A stretch of 64,000 nucleotides of DNA, from positions 62,001-126,000 of the forward strand of contig JAJXZX010000001.1 in NCBI GenBank assembly GCA_021779835.1, given 5' to 3'. The stretch comes from Pseudomonadota bacterium. Its GTDB lineage: Bacteria; Pseudomonadota; Alphaproteobacteria; Rhodobacterales; Rhodobacteraceae. Both the position numbers and the translations under genes were made by a program. The notes under the pieces were generated by a model. That model saw only the letters and a program-made list of their open reading frames with translations. It was not told where the DNA came from and did not search any database. Numbering within the stretch: position 1 is the first letter of the stretch; each line of letters starts with the position of its first letter. This document shows positions 35,397 to 43,443 of the stretch, in pieces.

Positions 35397-36242
35397 TCAG
35401 ACGTCGGCGCGGAATACCTGACGCTGACGGCCCAGCCCCTCGACCTCCAACTCGACCACGTCGCCCGCCCGCAAATAGACCTGCGGCTTCATGCCCATCC
35501 CAACCCCCGGAGGTGTTCCGGTCGTGATGACATCGCCCGGCTCCAGCGTCATGAACTGGCTCAGGTAGCTGACCAGATGCGCCACCCCGAAAATCATCGT
35601 CTGCGTGCTGCCGTTCTGCCGCGTCACCCCGTTGACCGACAGCATCAGCTTCAGGTTCTGCGGGTCCGCCACCTCGTCCCGCGTCACCAGCCACGGCCCG
35701 ATCGGCCCAAAGGTGTCGCAGCTTTTGCCCTTGGTCCACTGGCCGCCACGCTCGGTCTGAAACGCCCGCTCTGACACGTCGTTCACCACGCAATAGCCCG
35801 CGACATGCGCCATCGCATCCGCCTCGCTGACATACTTGGCCCGCGCGCCGATCACGACGCCCAGCTCAACTTCCCAATCGGTCTTTTCCGACCCGCGCGG
35901 GATCAGCACATCATCGTTCGGCCCGCAAATCGCACTGGTCGCCTTCATGAACAGGATCGGCTCTTTCGGAATCGGCGCGCCGGTCTCGGCGGCGTGGTCC
36001 GCATAGTTCAGCCCGATGCACAGGAACTTGCCCACGCGCCCGACGCAGGGCCCGATCCGCGCATCTTCCGCCACCAGCGGCAGCGTCATCGGGTCCACCG
36101 CCGCAATGCGCGCCAGCCCCTCGGGCGTCAGCACCTCCCCCGCGATGTCGTCCACCACGCCGATCAGGTCACGCACCCGCCCCTCGGCATCGACGATCCC
36201 CGGCTTTTCGGCCCCAACCGGCCCGTGACGTAGCAGTTTCAT
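35397..36242 (-). CDS. Fumarylacetoacetate hydrolase family protein
   Basis: A 281-residue FAH-fold enzyme. Metal and substrate motifs are visible: LCIGLNYADHAAE, the acidic EVELGVVIG segment, GYCVVNDVSERAFQ and the GTPPGVGMG turn. Such proteins include acylpyruvases, ureidoglycolate lyases, 2,4-diketo-3-deoxy-L-fuconate hydrolases and oxaloacetate decarboxylases; sequence alone does not choose, though the N-terminal domain (LLRHGPVGAEKPGIVDAEG) resembles the sugar-acid branch. It is a single gene on the minus strand. Confidence 0.88.
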   Translation of the reverse strand: MKLLRHGPVGAEKPGIVDAEGRVRDLIGVVDDIAGEVLTPEGLARIAAVDPMTLPLVAEDARIGPCVGRVGKFLCIGLNYADHAAETGAPIPKEPILFMKATSAICGPNDDVLIPRGSEKTDWEVELGVVIGARAKYVSEADAMAHVAGYCVVNDVSERAFQTERGGQWTKGKSCDTFGPIGPWLVTRDEVADPQNLKLMLSVNGVTRQNGSTQTMIFGVAHLVSYLSQFMTLEPGDVITTGTPPGVGMGMKPQVYLRAGDVVELEVEGLGRQRQVFRADV

Positions 36243-36310
36243 CGCGCATCTCCTCCGACTTCAACGTTGCGCGGCAAGACTTGCCCCCCGCGCCGACCCC
36301 CGTCAAGGCG

Positions 36311-36763
36311 TCACGACCCCTTCGTCGGCGTCTGCCGCGAGGCAAGCTGCCCCAACCGCACATGCCGGATCGCCTCAACCAGTACCGCAACCAACAGCCC
36401 CATGTTCAGCAGCCCATTCGCGGCCGCCATCCCGGCCAGCAGCCGCCATTTCAGCGGCAGCAGCACATCGCCAAACCCCAGCGTGGTGTAGGTGACCAGC
36501 GAGAAGTAAACCGCCTCTTCCAGATTCTGAAACAGCCCCATTGCGTCAAATGCCAGCGCCCAGACCCAGACCCCCGCGGTGACCAGCCACAGGCTCCACA
36601 AGGCCGCGATGATCAGCGCCAGCATCAGCTTGGGCGAGTGCGGCGCGCGCATGAACCACGGGCTGACCCGCACCAACAGTGTCTCCATCGCCCAGAAGCT
36701 GAGGCCGGCGATCAGGATGTTGATCAGCATCAGGCAAGAGCCCATAAATATCTCGACAAACAT
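36311..36763 (-). CDS. Small two-helix potassium channel-like protein
   Basis: A 150-residue membrane protein with the Ion_trans_2 layout. Hydrophobic segments lie at about 8-30 and 46-70; a pore loop TYTTLGFGD at 91-99 matches the K+ selectivity filter (T-x-G-[YF]-G-D), and a last helix spans about 107-130. It lacks RCK/TrkA-N or cyclic-nucleotide domains, so gating is unknown. The Phe for Tyr filter form is common in bacterial channels. It may work as a tetramer. Confidence 0.82.
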   Translation of the reverse strand: MFVEIFMGSCLMLINILIAGLSFWAMETLLVRVSPWFMRAPHSPKLMLALIIAALWSLWLVTAGVWVWALAFDAMGLFQNLEEAVYFSLVTYTTLGFGDVLLPLKWRLLAGMAAANGLLNMGLLVAVLVEAIRHVRLGQLASRQTPTKGS

Positions 36764-36892
36764 CGCCTCTCCTCATGCAGCGGGGGCGCTGCACGGAATA
36801 CATATGAAATACATACGATTGCTGCATAGCCTTCCCGCAGTTTTTTTCCACATCTGGACTCCGCCCGCGTCAGCCCCTATCTCGGTCGGATC

Positions 36893-37369
36893 ATGGCCGA
36901 GAAATCTGACCCCAATTCAAAAATGATCGCCGAAAACCGCCGCGCGCGGTTTGACTACGCCATCGAAAGCGATGTCGAGGCGGGCATCATTCTGCTTGGG
37001 TCAGAGGTGAAATCGCTGCGCCAAGGCGGCTCTAACATTGCCGAAAGCTATGCCTCGGTCGAGGGCGGAGAGTTGTGGCTTATCAACAGCTACATCGCGC
37101 CATATGTGCGCGCCAAGACCTTCGGCCACGAAGAACGGCGTCGGCGTAAACTATTGGTTTCCCGCAAGGAATTGGCGCGGCTCTGGTCGGCGACGGCACG
37201 CGAAGGCATGACCATCGTGCCGATGAAGCTCTATTTCAACGAGCGTGGCATCGTGAAGCTGAAGCTGGGCGTCGCCAAGGGCAAGAAACTGGCCGACAAA
37301 CGCGCCACCGATGCCAAGCGCGACTGGGATCGCCAGAAAAGCCGTCTGCTGAAGCAGAACCGCGCTTAA
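36893..37369 (+). CDS. smpB: SsrA-binding protein SmpB
   Basis: A 158-residue RNA-binding protein that brings tmRNA to stalled ribosomes. The OB-fold segments [20 protein letters not shown] and [20 protein letters not shown], and the basic C-terminal tail with [20 protein letters not shown], are complete. The preceding 129-base gap contains A/T-rich CATATG and CATACGAT elements. Convergent with fmt. Confidence 0.97.
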   Translation: MAEKSDPNSKMIAENRRARFDYAIESDVEAGIILLGSEVKSLRQGGSNIAESYASVEGGELWLINSYIAPYVRAKTFGHEERRRRKLLVSRKELARLWSATAREGMTIVPMKLYFNERGIVKLKLGVAKGKKLADKRATDAKRDWDRQKSRLLKQNRA

Positions 37370-37397
37370 TCTTGCTGTTTTTTCAGGGACTTGCGCC

Positions 37398-38294
37398 CTA
37401 GCCCAGCCGCTCCGGCACGGACCAGCCGCGCAACAGTTCCGCCGCTTCCATCGGCCGTTTGCCCTCTCGCTGGGCCAGCGTGATCTCAACCGCCCCGCTC
37501 CCGCAAGCAACCCGGAACCCGCCCAAAACCGTCCCCGGCGCAGCCGATCCCTCAACCAGCCGACAGCGCAATAGCTTGACCCTTTCGCCCCCCACCGCCA
37601 CCCAAGCGCCAGGAAACGGCGACAGCCCACGGATCAGACGATCAACCTCAACAGCGGGCTTGCTGAAATCAACCTGCGCCTCCGCCTTGTTGATCTTGGC
37701 GGCGTAAGTCACCCCATCCGCCGCCTGAGGGATCGCAACACGCCCCTCAAGCCCTTCCAGCGCCTCAATAATTGCCGCCGCCCCCATCGCGGACAGCCGG
37801 TCATGCAGATCCGCCGTCGTCTCCTCCGCGCCAATCGCCGTCGCCTTGCGCAGCAGCACCGGGCCGGTATCCAGCCCCGCCTCCATCCGCATGATGCAGA
37901 CGCCGGTCTCGGCATCCCCCGCCATGATCGCCCGATGAATCGGCGCCGCCCCACGCCAGCGCGGCAACAGCGAGGCATGGATATTCAGGCACCCTTGGGT
38001 CGGCGCATCCAGCACCGCCTGCGGCAGGATCAGCCCATAGGCCACCACCACGGCCACATCGGCGCCGAGGCCGGCGAACTCCGCCTGCGCCTCTGCGGTC
38101 TTGAGGCTAACCGGGTGCCGCACCGGCAAGCCCAGCACCTCTGCCCGCGCCTGCACCGGCGAGGGGCGATCCTTTTTCCCCCGCCCGGCAGGCCGGGGCG
38201 GCTGGCAATAAACGCAAACAACCTCGTGGCCCGCATGCAGTGCGTCCAGCACCGGCACCGAAAAATCCGGCGTGCCCATGAAGATCACCTTCAT
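37398..38294 (-). CDS. fmt: Methionyl-tRNA formyltransferase
   Basis: A 298-residue enzyme that formylates initiator Met-t[18 protein letters not shown] opens the formyltransferase domain; [20 protein letters not shown] carries the catalytic region, and the C-terminal OB-like domain runs from about residue 205. It overlaps the upstream deformylase-like gene by four bases, and a true deformylase lies one gene further up, so formylation and deformylation are made together. Confidence 0.96.
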   Translation of the reverse strand: MKVIFMGTPDFSVPVLDALHAGHEVVCVYCQPPRPAGRGKKDRPSPVQARAEVLGLPVRHPVSLKTAEAQAEFAGLGADVAVVVAYGLILPQAVLDAPTQGCLNIHASLLPRWRGAAPIHRAIMAGDAETGVCIMRMEAGLDTGPVLLRKATAIGAEETTADLHDRLSAMGAAAIIEALEGLEGRVAIPQAADGVTYAAKINKAEAQVDFSKPAVEVDRLIRGLSPFPGAWVAVGGERVKLLRCRLVEGSAAPGTVLGGFRVACGSGAVEITLAQREGKRPMEAAELLRGWSVPERLG

Positions 38295-38791
38295 CGCCGC
38301 GCCGCCTTTTCCGCCTTTGACAACAGCATCTTACGCTTCAACCCTGACAGCCGGTCGAAATACATCTTGCCGTTCAGATGGTCGATCTGATGCTGCACGC
38401 TGGTCGCCCAGAGGCCAACAAAGTCCCGCTCTTCCACCGCGCCCGCCGCGTTCAGAAACCGCACCGTCACCGCCCGTGGGCGCGAGATCACGGCCGAAAC
38501 GCCGGGTAAATTCGGGCTCGCCTCCTCATGCTCGCGGAACTGGCCAGAGGCGTGCAGAACCTCGGGGTTCGCCATCAGCACCGCCTGCCCCCGCGCGTCA
38601 GAACAATCGACCACGGCAAGCCGCTGCATCACGCCGATCTGCGGCCCGGCCAGCCCATACCCCGGCATGGCGTCCATCGTCTCGACCATATCGGCCCAGA
38701 TCGCGCGGATTTCATCGGTCACTGCCTCAACCGGCGCCGCGACCGTCTTCAAGCGCTTGTCGGGAAAGGGAATAAACGGGCGGATAGTCAT
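38291..38791 (-). CDS. Peptide deformylase-like protein lacking catalytic residues
   Basis: A 166-residue member of the deformylase fold. Motif 1 survives in altered form ([10 protein letters not shown] at 44-53). Motif 2, EEGCLS in active enzymes, reads EEASPN, so the metal-binding Cys is Ser92. Motif 3, QHEIDHL, reads QHQIDHL, so the catalytic Glu is Gln135; the two metal His (134, 138) remain. It therefore should not deformylate as a classical enzyme. The reading frame is intact and translationally coupled to fmt, which argues for a retained non-catalytic role rather than decay. Confidence 0.88.
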   Translation of the reverse strand: MTIRPFIPFPDKRLKTVAAPVEAVTDEIRAIWADMVETMDAMPGYGLAGPQIGVMQRLAVVDCSDARGQAVLMANPEVLHASGQFREHEEASPNLPGVSAVISRPRAVTVRFLNAAGAVEERDFVGLWATSVQHQIDHLNGKMYFDRLSGLKRKMLLSKAEKAARR

Positions 38792-38840
38792 GCGTGCTCC
38801 AGTCCGGCGGGCGCTAGGCAGGTCGGTCGCGCCAGATCGC

Positions 38841-39362
38841 TCACTCGCGCGCCCGTTCGCGTTTCAGCTTTTCCATCCGGCGCGTAATCATCTGGCGCCG
38901 CAGCGGTTTTAGGTAGTCGATGAACAGCTTGCCGTCCAAATGGTCGATCTCGTGCTGCACGCAGGTCGCCCACAGGCCATTGAACTCTTCCTCGACCTCG
39001 CGCCCGTCAAGCCCGGTCCAGCGCACGCGCACTTCGGCGGGGCGTTCGACGTCGGCATACTGCTCGGGGATCGACAGGCAGCCTTCCTCGTAGGTGCTGC
39101 GCGCCTCAGAGGACCAGGTGATCACCGGGTTGAACAGCACCATCGGACGCGGCGCGGTTTCGGGATCCTTGATGCAATCCATGACCAGCACACGCTTCAT
39201 CACCGCCACCTGCGGCGCGGCAAGGCCAATGCCGGGCGCGTCATACATCGTCTCCAGCATATCCTCGGCCAGCTTGCCAAGTTCAGGAGAAATTGCCGAC
39301 ACGGGATCGCACAGCTTTTTCAGCCGCGGGTCGGGGTGAATTAGGATCGGTCTGATGCTCAT
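38841..39362 (-). CDS. def: Peptide deformylase
   Basis: A 173-residue metallopeptidase removing the formyl group from nascent proteins. All three motifs are intact: GIGLAAPQ at 44-51, EEGCLS with Cys95, and QHEIDHL with His137, Glu138 and His141. The start is the ATG at 39362 (MSIRPILIHPDPR), though the frame is open another 41 codons. Forty-nine bases separate it from the degenerate paralogue downstream; both lie on the fmt strand. Confidence 0.96.
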   Translation of the reverse strand: MSIRPILIHPDPRLKKLCDPVSAISPELGKLAEDMLETMYDAPGIGLAAPQVAVMKRVLVMDCIKDPETAPRPMVLFNPVITWSSEARSTYEEGCLSIPEQYADVERPAEVRVRWTGLDGREVEEEFNGLWATCVQHEIDHLDGKLFIDYLKPLRRQMITRRMEKLKRERARE

Positions 39363-39501
39363 GCGCACGGATTTAGGCGATGATCGCGCCTCGTGCAACG
39401 GGGCAGGGCAAGATGCAGCAAACGGCGGATTTAGCGCGCGCCCGCCGACGGACGCAAAATCGCAATAACTTCCCGCCAATCCCACAAAATTAGGTAGGAT
39501 A

Positions 39502-39556
39502 TTCCATGTTATAACTGTTTACCAGCACAATGTTCCATCATATTACTGATTACAGG
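39502..39556 (+). repeat. Pair of 24-base direct repeats upstream of the PatB/MalY gene
   Basis: Unit 1 (39502-39525) and unit 2 (39533-39556) match at 18 of 24 positions, sharing TTCCAT..TAT.ACTG.TTAC, with starts 31 bases (about three helical turns) apart. The surrounding 80 bases are unusually A/T-rich for this genome. This looks like a two-site regulator-binding region. Confidence 0.55.
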
Positions 39557-39563
39557 AACAAAC

Positions 39564-39626
39564 ATGCCGCACGCTGTCTTTGGGCGATTTTCTATCCAGC
39601 CTTGCCCCCGGCACCGTCTTGGCTAA
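39564..39626 (+). CDS. Candidate 20-residue leader peptide
   Basis: ATG at 39564 is preceded by AGGA with six bases spacing and opens 20 codons to TAA, 22 bases before the start of the PatB/MalY-type gene. The peptide begins MPHAVFGRFS and ends QPCPRHRLG. No run of one amino acid suggests a classical attenuator, and no clear terminator/antiterminator pair is seen. It could couple translation to the downstream gene or be fortuitous. Confidence 0.35.
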   Translation: MPHAVFGRFSIQPCPRHRLG

Positions 39627-39648
39627 CCTGCGAAAAAAGGGACTGTCC

Positions 39649-40821
39649 ATGAATTTTGACGAGATCATAGATCGCCGCGGCACCCATTGTTCAAAATGGG
39701 ACATGATGGAAAAGAACTACGGCGTTCCGGCGGCCACCGGCATCTCGATGTGGGTTGCCGACATGGACTTTCGCCCACCAGCCTGCGTTTCGGCGGCGGT
39801 GCAGGGCATGGCCGACCACGGCATCTTTGGCTATTTCGGGGACGACCGCGATTACCTTGCGGCAATCCGTTGGTGGATGGCGAACCGCCACGGCTGGGAT
39901 GTCGCGCCAGAGGCCATCTTCACCACGCATGGGCTGGTCAACGGCACCGCGATGTGTGTCGAGACGTTTACCAAGCCGGGCGACGGCGTGGTGCTGTTCA
40001 CCCCGGTTTACCATGCCTTCGCCCGCGTCATCAAAGCGGCGGGGCGCGAGGTGGTGGAGTGTCAGCTGGTCAACAACGCTGGCCGTTACCAGATGGATTT
40101 CGCGGCCTATGACGCCAAGATGACCGGGAACGAGCGGATGGTGATCCTCTGCTCGCCGCACAACCCCGGCGGTCGGGTCTGGACGCTTGACGAGTTGACG
40201 CAGGTCGCGGCCTTTGCCGAACGGCATAACCTCATCCTCGTCTCTGACGAGATTCATCATGATCTGGTCTATCCGGGGGCCAAACATACCGTGATGGCCA
40301 AGGCTGCACCGCAGATCCTTGACCGGCTGGTGATGATGACCTCCACCACCAAGACCTTCAACATCGCGGGCACCCATTCGGGCAATGTCATCATCCCTGA
40401 CCCGGCCTTGCGGGCAAAATTTGCCACCAAGATGATGGCCTTCGGCATCTCGGCAAACTCGTTCGGGATGGTGATGGCGACGGCGGCCTATTCCCCCGAG
40501 GGCGCCGCGTGGGTGGACGCGTTGACCACCTATCTGGATGGCAATCGCAAGATATTTGATGCTGCGGTGGCAAAAATCCCCGGCCTCTCCTCGATGCCGC
40601 TGGAGGCGACCTATCTGGCTTGGGTCGATTTTTCCGGCACCGGCATGGAAACCGCCGATTTTACTGATCGCGTGATGAAGCAGGCGCAGATTGCGGTGAA
40701 CTATGGCCACACCTTCGGCACGGGTGGAGAGAGCTTTTTGCGCTTCAACCTTGCCACGCCACGGGCGCGGGTTATCGAGGCGACCGAACGGCTGATCGGC
40801 GCGTTTTCCGACCTGCAATAA
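39649..40821 (+). CDS. PatB/MalY-type PLP-dependent C-S lyase or aminotransferase
   Basis: A 390-residue fold-type I PLP enzyme. MWVADMDFRPP near residues 34-44 is the hallmark of the MalY/PatB cystathionine beta-lyase group; LCSPHNPGGRVW and the cofactor lysine in TSTTKTFNIAG follow. It may split cystathionine or other cysteine conjugates. The frame opens at 39580 through the leader ORF, but MNFDEIIDR preceded by AAAAAAGGGA is the normal N-terminus. It has an elaborate A/T-rich upstream region with direct repeats, and ends at a strong hairpin. Confidence 0.9.
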   Translation: MNFDEIIDRRGTHCSKWDMMEKNYGVPAATGISMWVADMDFRPPACVSAAVQGMADHGIFGYFGDDRDYLAAIRWWMANRHGWDVAPEAIFTTHGLVNGTAMCVETFTKPGDGVVLFTPVYHAFARVIKAAGREVVECQLVNNAGRYQMDFAAYDAKMTGNERMVILCSPHNPGGRVWTLDELTQVAAFAERHNLILVSDEIHHDLVYPGAKHTVMAKAAPQILDRLVMMTSTTKTFNIAGTHSGNVIIPDPALRAKFATKMMAFGISANSFGMVMATAAYSPEGAAWVDALTTYLDGNRKIFDAAVAKIPGLSSMPLEATYLAWVDFSGTGMETADFTDRVMKQAQIAVNYGHTFGTGGESFLRFNLATPRARVIEATERLIGAFSDLQ

Positions 40822-40842
40822 GCTTCGTTTCAACATGGGCGT

Positions 40843-40862
40843 CGCGGGGGGAGGCCCCCGCG
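40843..40862. terminator. Bidirectional hairpin between convergent genes
   Basis: CGCGGGGG pairs with CCCCCGCG around a GAGG loop, in the 42-base gap between the PatB/MalY gene and the convergent hypothetical gene. No T-run on either side; likely a shared transcript end. Confidence 0.6.
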
Positions 40863-40863
40863 A

Positions 40864-41214
40864 TCATGTGCGCGGCAACAGACCGATCGGCGCGCCCTCC
40901 TCTGGCGCGAAGTCGCGGGGCGGTTGGTCAACGGCAAGGCGCGACCACTTATAGTCGCAAACCACTTCGCCATCCGCCTCTGCCGAGGCGACGATCAGAC
41001 ATTGCAGGATATGCCGCGAGCCGTCGAACACATCGACCAACCCACGCAAATGCGGAGCGGTTGCGGCATCTAGCGCAAAGCCGGTTTCCCAAAAGCGCAG
41101 GATGGGATGGACCGAGTCGCCAACCTGAACGCGCAGGCGCGACCGCTTCTTCAGCCGGCCATTCTGCGCCATCGCCAAACCGTCGCGCACATCCTTTGGC
41201 AAGTGTTCCAACAT
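40864..41214 (-). CDS. Conserved hypothetical protein, possibly PilZ-like
   Basis: A 116-residue cytoplasmic protein. A basic N-terminal stretch (NGRLKKRSRLRVQVG) precedes a beta-rich core (VHPILRFWETGFALDA, LRGLVDVFDGSRHILQCLIV). This order loosely recalls a PilZ domain, but the RxxxR/DxSxxG pairing is not clear, so the family is not assigned. GAGGAGGAG a few bases before the ATG at 41214 supports this start over longer ones. Divergent from the glutathione transferase gene. Confidence 0.65.
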   Translation of the reverse strand: MLEHLPKDVRDGLAMAQNGRLKKRSRLRVQVGDSVHPILRFWETGFALDAATAPHLRGLVDVFDGSRHILQCLIVASAEADGEVVCDYKWSRLAVDQPPRDFAPEEGAPIGLLPRT

Positions 41215-41415
41215 CGCCTGCTCCTCCTCATCGCCTAAGTCTGCGCCAGAAAACGTTAAAATCAAGACAACCGGGTGATAGTTGCAGCAAAGTCGCATCG
41301 CGTGGCCAAAATGTTACGCGCGTTTCTGTGCGCTGACGCAGGGGGCCCGCGCCGTTTGGTGCGTGGTTTGGCGGTCGGCTTCGCGCTAAGGTCCGGCACG
41401 CAAATGGAGGGCCGC

Positions 41416-42390
41416 ATGGGACAGTTGGTAAATGGCGCTTGGAGCGACGATTGGTATGACACCAAGTCGCAAGGCGGAGCCTTTGTGCGCCCCGCGACGC
41501 GCTTCCATAACTGGATCACGCGCGATGGTCGCCCCGGCCCCTCGGGCGAGGGTGGCTTTCCGGCAGAGGCCGGGCGCTACCACCTCTATGTCTCGCATGC
41601 CTGCCCTTGGGCGCATCGCACCATGATCTTCCGTGCGCTGAAGGGGCTGGAGCCGCTGATCGACGTCTCTGTCGTGCATCCGGATATGCTGAGCGACGGC
41701 TGGACCTTCGCCACCGACTTTCCCGGCGCAACCGGCGATCGGCTGTTCGGCCTGCCCTTTCTGCGCGACATCTATACCCGCGCCGTGGCCGACATTACCA
41801 CCCGCGTCACGGTTCCGGTGCTTTGGGACAAGGTCCGCGGCACCGTCGTGTCCAACGAATCCTCTGAAATCATCCGTATGTTCAACTCTGCCTTCGATGG
41901 CCTGACCGGCAATACTGCCGATTTTTGGCCCGCCGATCTGCGCGCCGAGATTGATACGGTGAATACCCGCATCTATGGCGGCCTGAACAACGGTGTTTAT
42001 CGCGCCGGCTTTGCCACCACGCAGGCGGCCTATGACACGGCAGTTGCGGGTGTCTTTGACACGCTGGACTGGTTAGAGACGCGGCTGGCCGAAAAACGCT
42101 ACCTGCTGGGCAATCGCGTGACAGAGGCCGACTGGCGGCTGTTCACGACGCTGGTGCGCTTCGATCTTGTCTATCACTTGCATTTCAAATGCAACCGTCG
42201 GCGCCTGATCGACTATCGCAATCTGTGGGCCTACACGCGAGAGCTTTACCAGATGCCGGGTGTGGCGGGAACCGTGCATGGCCCCCACTTCGTGCGTCAC
42301 TATCACTATAGCCACGACGGCATAAACCCGCACCGGATCATTCCGATCAACCCGGTGCTGGACTTCATGCAACCGCACGGCCGGGGTTAA
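41416..42390 (+). CDS. Xi-class glutathione transferase / glutathionyl-hydroquinone reductase
   Basis: A 324-residue protein of the YqjG/ECM4 group. The active Cys63 is in the diagnostic CPWAHR motif; the insertion between thioredoxin-fold strands (HPDMLSDGWTF) and the C-terminal LGNRVTEADWRLFTTLVRFD and HFKCNRR are typical. The family reduces glutathionyl-hydroquinones back to hydroquinones. GGAGGG five bases before the ATG at 41416 places the start; the longer frame upstream is unlikely. Its stop lies inside a perfect palindrome shared with dapA's 3' flank. Confidence 0.92.
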   Translation: MGQLVNGAWSDDWYDTKSQGGAFVRPATRFHNWITRDGRPGPSGEGGFPAEAGRYHLYVSHACPWAHRTMIFRALKGLEPLIDVSVVHPDMLSDGWTFATDFPGATGDRLFGLPFLRDIYTRAVADITTRVTVPVLWDKVRGTVVSNESSEIIRMFNSAFDGLTGNTADFWPADLRAEIDTVNTRIYGGLNNGVYRAGFATTQAAYDTAVAGVFDTLDWLETRLAEKRYLLGNRVTEADWRLFTTLVRFDLVYHLHFKCNRRRLIDYRNLWAYTRELYQMPGVAGTVHGPHFVRHYHYSHDGINPHRIIPINPVLDFMQPHGRG

Positions 42391-42398
42391 CCCCGGCC
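42379..42398. terminator. Perfect 20-base palindrome between convergent genes
   Basis: GGCCGGGG-TTAA-CCCCGGCC overlaps the last codons of the glutathione transferase gene; the TAA stop is in the loop. It lies eight bases from the dapA stop and probably ends both transcripts. Confidence 0.65.
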
Positions 42399-42406
42399 CC
42401 TTGAGG

Positions 42407-43282
42407 TTAGTTAATCAGGCCAGCATAACGCATCGCCGCGTCCATGCGCGCCTTGACGCCATCGGTCAGACCGACCAGCGGCAGGCGCACCTCGTCTGAA
42501 CACATGCCAAGCTTCGCCATGCCATATTTCGCGCCAACAAGGCCGGGTTCGAGGAAAATCGCGATGTGAAGCGGCATCAGGCGGTCCTGCAACTCCAGCG
42601 CTTTGACGTAGTCGCCAGCCAGCGTTGCCGCCTGAAACTCGGCGCAAAGGCGCGGCGCGACGTTTGCGGTGACCGAGATGCAGCCGACGCCGCCATGCGC
42701 GTTGAAGCCAAGCGCGGTGCCGTCCTCGCCCGAAAGTTGGATGAAATCCTTGCCGCAGGTGATGCGCTGCTTTGGCACGCGGCTCAGATCGCCGGTGGCA
42801 TCTTTCACCCCGATGATGCGCGGCAGCTTTGCCAGCTCTCCCATCGTTTCCGGCGACATATCCACGACCGAGCGGCCGGGGATGTTGTAGATGATGATCG
42901 GCAAGCCGCAGGCATCATGCACTGCGCGGAAATGCGCAATCAGGCCCGCCTGCGTCGGCTTGTTGTAATAGGGCGTCACAACCAGCACCGCATCGGCGCC
43001 TGCCTTTTCGGCGTGCTGGGCAAGGCTGACCGCCTCGGCGGTGTTGTTAGAGCCTGCACCGGCGATAACCGGAATACGGCCAGCCGCGGCCCTCACAACC
43101 TCTTCCACCACGCGGCGATGCTCTTCATGGCTTAGCGTCGGGCTTTCGCCGGTAGTGCCAACGGGAACCAGGCCGTTCGAGCCTTCGGCAATATGCCACT
43201 CGACCAGCTTTTTAAGCGTGTCGATATCCAGGGCGCCGTTCTTGAACGGCGTCACCAGGGCTGGAAAGGACCCTTTGAACAT
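42407..43282 (-). CDS. dapA: 4-hydroxy-tetrahydrodipicolinate synthase
   Basis: A 291-residue aldolase-type barrel that condenses pyruvate with aspartate semialdehyde, the first committed step to lysine and diaminopimelate. The Schiff-base Lys160 is in [10 protein letters not shown]; the Thr44-Thr45 pair in VGTTGESPT and Tyr132 in IIYNIPGRS complete the site. Start at 43282 ([13 protein letters not shown]) with AAGGAG ten bases upstream; 19 upstream codons are untranslated. Divergent from slt. Confidence 0.95.
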   Translation of the reverse strand: MFKGSFPALVTPFKNGALDIDTLKKLVEWHIAEGSNGLVPVGTTGESPTLSHEEHRRVVEEVVRAAAGRIPVIAGAGSNNTAEAVSLAQHAEKAGADAVLVVTPYYNKPTQAGLIAHFRAVHDACGLPIIIYNIPGRSVVDMSPETMGELAKLPRIIGVKDATGDLSRVPKQRITCGKDFIQLSGEDGTALGFNAHGGVGCISVTANVAPRLCAEFQAATLAGDYVKALELQDRLMPLHIAIFLEPGLVGAKYGMAKLGMCSDEVRLPLVGLTDGVKARMDAAMRYAGLIN

Positions 43283-43443
43283 GACACGTTTCTCCTTATT
43301 CATGGGGCGCCCACCTTTGGTCGAGTCGCCCGGCTGCAAACCAGCGGACCCTATCTGCGGATTAGGCGATTGCCAAGTTTGTGTGTTGCGATCAGGGGCG
43401 CGTCGGTTAGACTCCTGCGTACCCCCAACAGAAAGCAGGCCGC

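Noticed and set aside
36821-36848. CTGC...GCAG followed by seven Ts before smpB, as an intrinsic terminator or small RNA end
   Set aside because: The stem is only four base pairs and no plus-strand transcript upstream is evident.
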